Below are positions 59,646 through 64,000 of a stretch of DNA of 64,000 nt, piece after piece. Made by a program: the position numbers and the translations under genes. The stretch is taken from positions 10,486,926 through 10,550,925 of the forward strand of contig JAKOON010000007.1 in assembly GCA_022577435.1 (NCBI GenBank). The letters run 5' to 3'. The notes beneath the pieces were generated by a model that was not told where the DNA came from, ran no database searches, and saw only the letters and a program-made list of their open reading frames with translations. Each line of letters starts with the position of its first letter. The first letter of the stretch is position 1. This stretch comes from Embiotoca jacksoni (Eukaryota; Chordata; Actinopteri; Embiotocidae).

Positions 59646-62610
59646 GTAAGGAGGACGATCTGGTGATGTTACGTCAGGCTTGACTAAGCAGAAACTTTTA
59701 ACAAAACAGAACAAGAGAAGTAGACTAAATTCAACCTCAGACACAAACACACAACCCTCAGCATACACTTTAGAGACAATATTGTCAGACCAAATTATCC
59801 CCTTGGGTGCTAACTTTTTGCTCTGTATGTCTCTTTCTCTTGCTGTATCTTCATCGCTGGCTTTAACTTTTATTTTCTCTTGGCTTCCCTCTGTCTCATT
59901 TTACTCTCCTCTAACTGAGTTAGACTTAATTAACCTTTATGAAAGAAAGAAGTGCAATACCATCAAGACATTATAGTCTGATTCAATAAGAGTTTTGACT
60001 AAAATGAGAATATTACTATTTAAAGCAAGTAAAGGCCATTGGAACACTTAACAGTTTTGGGAGATGGTCTATTTTTGCGAATCTGGTCAGGAAAACTTTT
60101 GTAGATGCAAAACAATCTAAATGTTCCCATGACCTTGCCTGGCTCCTCCCAACGTCTTTGCTGTGATTATAGCCGGAAAACCTAAACATTGATGTTTGCT
60201 CAGCCACTCCAATCAGTGGGGAAGGCTAAGTGCAATGACGGTGAAGTAGTTCCAACAATGGCAGCAGTAGTAGAGTTTTGGCGCACAACATACCTCATAT
60301 ATAAAAAAATAAATAAATTAAAAAAAAACATCTTATAGTCAGTGATAAAGCATAAACAAATAAAAAGAAGAATGGCTGAGAGCATTTTGAGATGACATTC
60401 TTTTTGACCCTTTTACATGGAGATTCGCATCAGCTTGCCGCCATTTTGGTTGTTATTGCAGTATAGCTCCATGTATACACTGCGAACCCACAGAGGAGCA
60501 CTGAATTCCATAGAATAATTACAATACAAGAGGTCATTTTCAGTCCTCCCCCAGACATGCATGTCTTTTTCTGTCATTATCCTGTTCTGTCTATTTTTCT
60601 TTCTCTTTGTCATTTTGCCAGAGTTGGTTAAAATATGTTTTAAATATGTTGTATATATAAATAAAAAATGCGGGTAGCCACCAAAGTGTTCGACCCTCAT
60701 TCAACCCTTTTCAGAGGGAGGTTTGGCAGATGCGTTTTGACCCATTTAGAAAATCTAAATGTGCTGTAACTCGGCAGGTTTTCAGGAATATGATCGGAAT
60801 CCTGTTAAGTATTAATTAATAAACTAGATCCTGAAAAGATGACTAATCAGTGGGATAAATTTCCATAAACCGTGTAATTTTGCTAACCACTAACATGTCT
60901 CAAGGCAGATGAAAAGCTATTTTCTCCAAACTGGGAATTCATTATTTTAAGAGCAATAAAATAATTGTAGACATTCAGTCAGTTATTACACAGGCCAGTG
61001 TGGAGTGCTGATGAGGGAGCATTTAGCTGTAAATGATCATTAAAATGGTGTATCCCTTAACTGATTAAATGCTTTATGAAATATATTTTAAATTGCAATT
61101 CAGTATTGTAATATAATTTTCCCAAATGAAAAACAATCCTGCTGCACACATAGAGTATGTTTTTTTTTGTAATTTGTGCACACAAAAACTAACTCTGATT
61201 GTCACAGACCAGTCTCAGTAATTGAGCACCAAAACACCACAAGATTAATGATTTTATTTTGATCATGTGGAATATAAACATGCTGTTCAATCACATTATG
61301 TCTGGCTAGCTAACCAAACCTGCTGTGCATCTAAATCAGCCGCAGGTCTGCAGCTCTGCAGAAATGACTTGTGACAACATCCCAACTCGGAGAGAAACAT
61401 TAGGTTTGGCAGGATCCTGCAGTGAATTTCAACGTATTTATCAAAGCATAACAACAGTTAATTAATAATATAACTGCACTTACTTGAAATAATTGCTGAA
61501 GACAGGGGGAGAGAGAGACGGAGGAGAACGAAGGTTAAAAAAGAGGGAAAGGTCATTGATAATGGCATATGGGATGTACATCAGCTCTGATTAAGGTGTT
61601 GAGCTTCTCTCTGAATATGGAACTGAAGCAAGGAAGTCATTTAACAGCTGCTTCACTGATGTGTGACACTCACAAGAATAGAAAAGGACTATATATGAAA
61701 AGTCATGCTTTCACATGATCACATTTTCCTCTGCTATGAGAGTGACAGGCCCCTGTCAGACACGTACAGTATGACGTAACAGCGATACATTAGCTGAAAG
61801 AGGAGACAAAGAGGGATGGAGGGAGGAAGGCAAAGAGAGCGGTAACTAAGGAGGAAGGAAGCTTTCTATATCATTTGATTTGTATGTGCAGGAAAGCTTA
61901 GAGGTTAAATTAGAGTACAGAGGAGGAAACGGTTTTAGAGGACGTAAAACAAATGTGGCAGGAGCAGCCTATATTTACTCAAATGCAGGTAGGAGAGGGT
62001 AATTACTGTATTATTATCTCGGGAAGATCACAGCATACAATTTCATATGGCGTTTAATAAGGCTATTACTTTAGGGTGTTTAGTGCCAAACCCGATGCCT
62101 CTAAACACAACCGCAAATAAAGTTCAGTTTCTGTTTAATGTCACCTACTGAAATGTGTGAATAGTTAAGACACATGATTATGTTTACAAGTCAGCAACAT
62201 TAGAAAAGGCTAACCACAGTTTAAAAAAAAAATCAATCAAGAGCAAACAAAGCATGTAAGCTGTTTAGTAAAAGCTGCATTTGCATAGAATATTTGACAT
62301 GTAAATAAGGTTGTCCTCACTATTGCAGCAAACACAACCTTGATAGACTGTAGTCGTAATGATATATGCATGTGTTTTTTAGTAAGTGCATGTGTGTATG
62401 TAAAGATTTATCTGTTGACCATCAGCTTCAAGTAAGAATTGATTAGTTCAGCAATGTCAACATCAAGCCCAAACATCTGTCAGTTCAAAGTCAGAGAGAT
62501 TCAGAACAACATGCTGCTTGACTCAAAGTTAATTTTTTTTGCCAAATATTTCCCAAATACCAGATTTACGTGGACTGTAGATTTAACTCCAATATTATAT
62601 AGATTATTTT
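59646..62610. other. AT-rich stretch without recognised gene
   Basis: Chance frames of 60-98 codons; no repeat family or splice-flanked block that I can support. Confidence 0.45.
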
Positions 62611-62705
62611 TACATTACATTTCATTTAGCTGACGCTTTTATCCAAAGCACTTACAATAAGTGCATTTACAACCATGAGGGTACAAAACCCAGGACATGC
62701 TTTAT
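62611..62705. repeat. Fish dispersed repeat fragment (ATTTAGCTGACGCTTTTATCC)
   Basis: Contains CATTTAGCTGACGC, TTTTATCCAAAGCACTTACA, ATAAGTGCATT and ACCATGAGGGTACAAA in order. This phrase is one of the most common dispersed repeats in teleosts. Element family not assigned. Confidence 0.75.
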
Positions 62706-62924
62706 ATGCATCTATAGTTCATTTTTAGCCCACTTTTAATGAACAGAGTTGACATGATTGATGAGTGCTGAGACCTTCAAAGTGAATCATGAACTCACAG
62801 TTACATATTTCCATCTTATTGTCTCAGTGAATTAGAATTGATTGTATTGTACCAATCAGTGATCCTGGTAGAGGATAGAGCTGAGAACAGAGTTATCTGA
62901 AAAACAAGAAATGAGGGATGTGTA
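62706..62924. other. No recognised feature
   Basis: Spacer before the Tc1 element; a TA at 62923-62924 is the expected target dinucleotide. Confidence 0.4.
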
Positions 62925-63141
62925 CAGTGGTGTGAAAAAGTGTTTGCCCCTTCCTGATTTCCAATTTTTTTGCATGTCTGTCACACTTAAATGTTTCAGA
63001 TCATCAAACAAATTTAAATATTAGTCAAAGATAACACAAGTAAACACAAAATGCAGTTTTTAAATGAAGGTTTTTATTATTAAGGGAGAAAAAACAATCC
63101 AAACCCACATGGCCCTGTGTGAAAAAGTGTTTGCCCCCTCC
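62925..63141 (+). repeat. Left terminal repeat with two direct-repeat cores
   Basis: Outer core 62930-62950 and inner core 63117-63137 are identical over 21 bases. In Tc1 elements of the Sleeping Beauty type such paired cores are transposase binding sites, needed for transposition. Confidence 0.9.
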
Positions 63142-63304
63142 TGTTAAAACATAACTTAACTGTGGTTTATCACACCTGAGTTCAATTTCTCTAGCCACAC
63201 CCAGGCCTGATTACTGCCACACCTGTTCTCAATCAAGAAATCACTTAAATAGGACCTGCCTGACAAAGTGAAGTTGACCAAAAGATCCTCAAAAGCTAGA
63301 CATC

Positions 63305-64000
63305 ATGCCGAGATCCAAAGAAATTCAGGAACAAATGAGAAAGAAAGTAATTGAGATCAATCAGTCTGGAAAAGGTTCTAAAGCCATTTCTAAAGCTTTG
63401 GGACTCCAGCGAACCACAGTGGGAGCCATTATCCTCAAATGGAGAAAACATGGAACAGTGGTGAGCCTTCCCAGGAGCGGCCTGCCCACCAAAATGACCC
63501 CAAGAGCGCAGCGACGACTCATCCGAGAGGTCACAAAAGACCCCACAACAACATCCAAAGAACTGCAGGCCTCACTTGCCTCAGTTAAGGTCAGTGTTCA
63601 TGACTCCACCATAAGAAAGAGACTCAGGATAAATGGCCTGCATGGCAGAGTTCCAAGACGAAACCCACCACTGAGCAAAAAGAACATTAAGGCTCGTCTC
63701 ATTTTTGCCAGAAAACATCTTGATGATCCCCAAGACTTTTGGGAAAATACTCTGTGGACTGACGAGACAAAAGTTGAACTTTTTGGAAGGTGTGTGTCCC
63801 ATTACATCTGGCGTAAAAGTAACACCGCATTTCAGAAAAAGAACATCATACCAACAGTAAAATATGGTGGTGGTAGTGTGATGGTCTGGGGCTGTTTTGC
63901 TGCTTCAGGACCTGGAAGACTTGCTGTGATAAATGGAACCATGAATTCTACTGTCTACCAAAAAATCCTGAAGGAGAATGTCCGGCCGTCTGTTCGTGAC
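63305..64000 (+). CDS. Tc1-like transposase, open frame truncated by window edge
   Basis: The ATG at 63305 opens 232 codons without a stop to the last base of the window. Domains in order: a paired-like helix-turn-helix region with QMRKKVIEINQSGKGSKAIS (about residues 10-30) and TTVGAIILKWRKHG (37-50); the AT-hook-like linker LPRSGLPTK (55-63), where the usual GRP is GLP; a second HTH around STIRKRLRINGLHG (101-114); and the start of the catalytic core with LWTDETKVELFG (150-161), whose Asp153 is the first of the DDE triad. A Gly-rich strand, YGGGSVMVWGCFA (187-199), follows. Known family length is about 340 residues, so roughly 110 residues, with the second Asp and the Glu, lie beyond the edge. 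Function: cut-and-paste transposition into TA. The start fits the family. Confidence 0.96.
   Translation, partial: MPRSKEIQEQMRKKVIEINQSGKGSKAISKALGLQRTTVGAIILKWRKHGTVVSLPRSGLPTKMTPRAQRRLIREVTKDPTTTSKELQASLASVKVSVHDSTIRKRLRINGLHGRVPRRNPPLSKKNIKARLIFARKHLDDPQDFWENTLWTDETKVELFGRCVSHYIWRKSNTAFQKKNIIPTVKYGGGSVMVWGCFAASGPGRLAVINGTMNSTVYQKILKENVRPSVRD

Larger units (their letters stand above)
62925..64000 (+). mobile_element. Tc1-like transposon, 5' part (cut by window edge)
   Basis: Begins CAGTGGTGTGAAAAAGTG right after a TA target dinucleotide. The terminal repeat is of IR/DR type: the 21-base core GTGTGAAAAAGTGTTTGCC(CC) at 62930-62950 recurs exactly at 63117-63137. A roughly 160-bp leader follows, then an uninterrupted transposase frame. 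The right end lies outside the window. Ends and frame are cleanly preserved, which suggests recent insertion. Confidence 0.96.

Overview
The window is vertebrate nuclear DNA and almost certainly comes from a ray-finned (teleost) fish. The evidence is many long (CA)n and (AAT)n microsatellites, several Tc1-family transposons of fish type, a V-SINE (DANA/HE1-like) copy, and several dispersed repeats that are familiar from teleost genomes. There is no operon structure, no rRNA, no standalone tRNA gene and no CRISPR. Most of the 64 kb looks intergenic or intronic and AT-rich. Most open frames longer than 60 codons are chance frames, microsatellite translations or transposon debris. No complete host gene can be read.

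Layout. 0-5.8 kb: microsatellites, a short dispersed repeat, a perfect 23-bp inverted repeat, and a repeat carrying TGACCT half-sites (a second copy lies at 21.8-22.4 kb). 5.8-7.8 kb: a nest of repeats in which one old interspersed repeat appears to be split by a younger insertion with a tRNA-derived SINE head. 10.1-14.9 kb: retroelement-like and hAT-like debris, and fragments of Tc1 transposase. 17.6-19.2 kb: a GC3-rich open block next to a broken Tc1 element whose middle is replaced by other sequence, including an imperfect hairpin. 20-25 kb: dense (CA)n, (TG)n and (AAT)n, plus one more Tc1 fossil. 28-33.6 kb: the best candidate host-gene territory, with several splice-flanked open blocks. 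Two on the minus strand (32543-32637 and 31433-31475) join in a compatible phase. 34.5-36.5 kb: a V-SINE and another fish repeat. 38 kb: Z-DNA-prone tract and short palindromes. 42-55 kb: three copies of one degenerate repeat and an inverted duplication of about 100 bp at 43.1 and 46.0 kb. 57.2-58.3 kb: an internally deleted Tc1 element. 62.9-64.0 kb: the 5' part of a Tc1-like element whose transposase frame is fully open for 232 codons up to the window edge.

The clearest protein-coding feature is that last transposase. The host exons are inferred from splice-site consensus, phase and third-position GC only. I could not name their gene. I did not find a convincing new biological system. The findings worth checking are the intact-looking transposase, the minus-strand exon pair, the inverted duplication, and the nuclear-receptor-like half-sites carried by a dispersed repeat.
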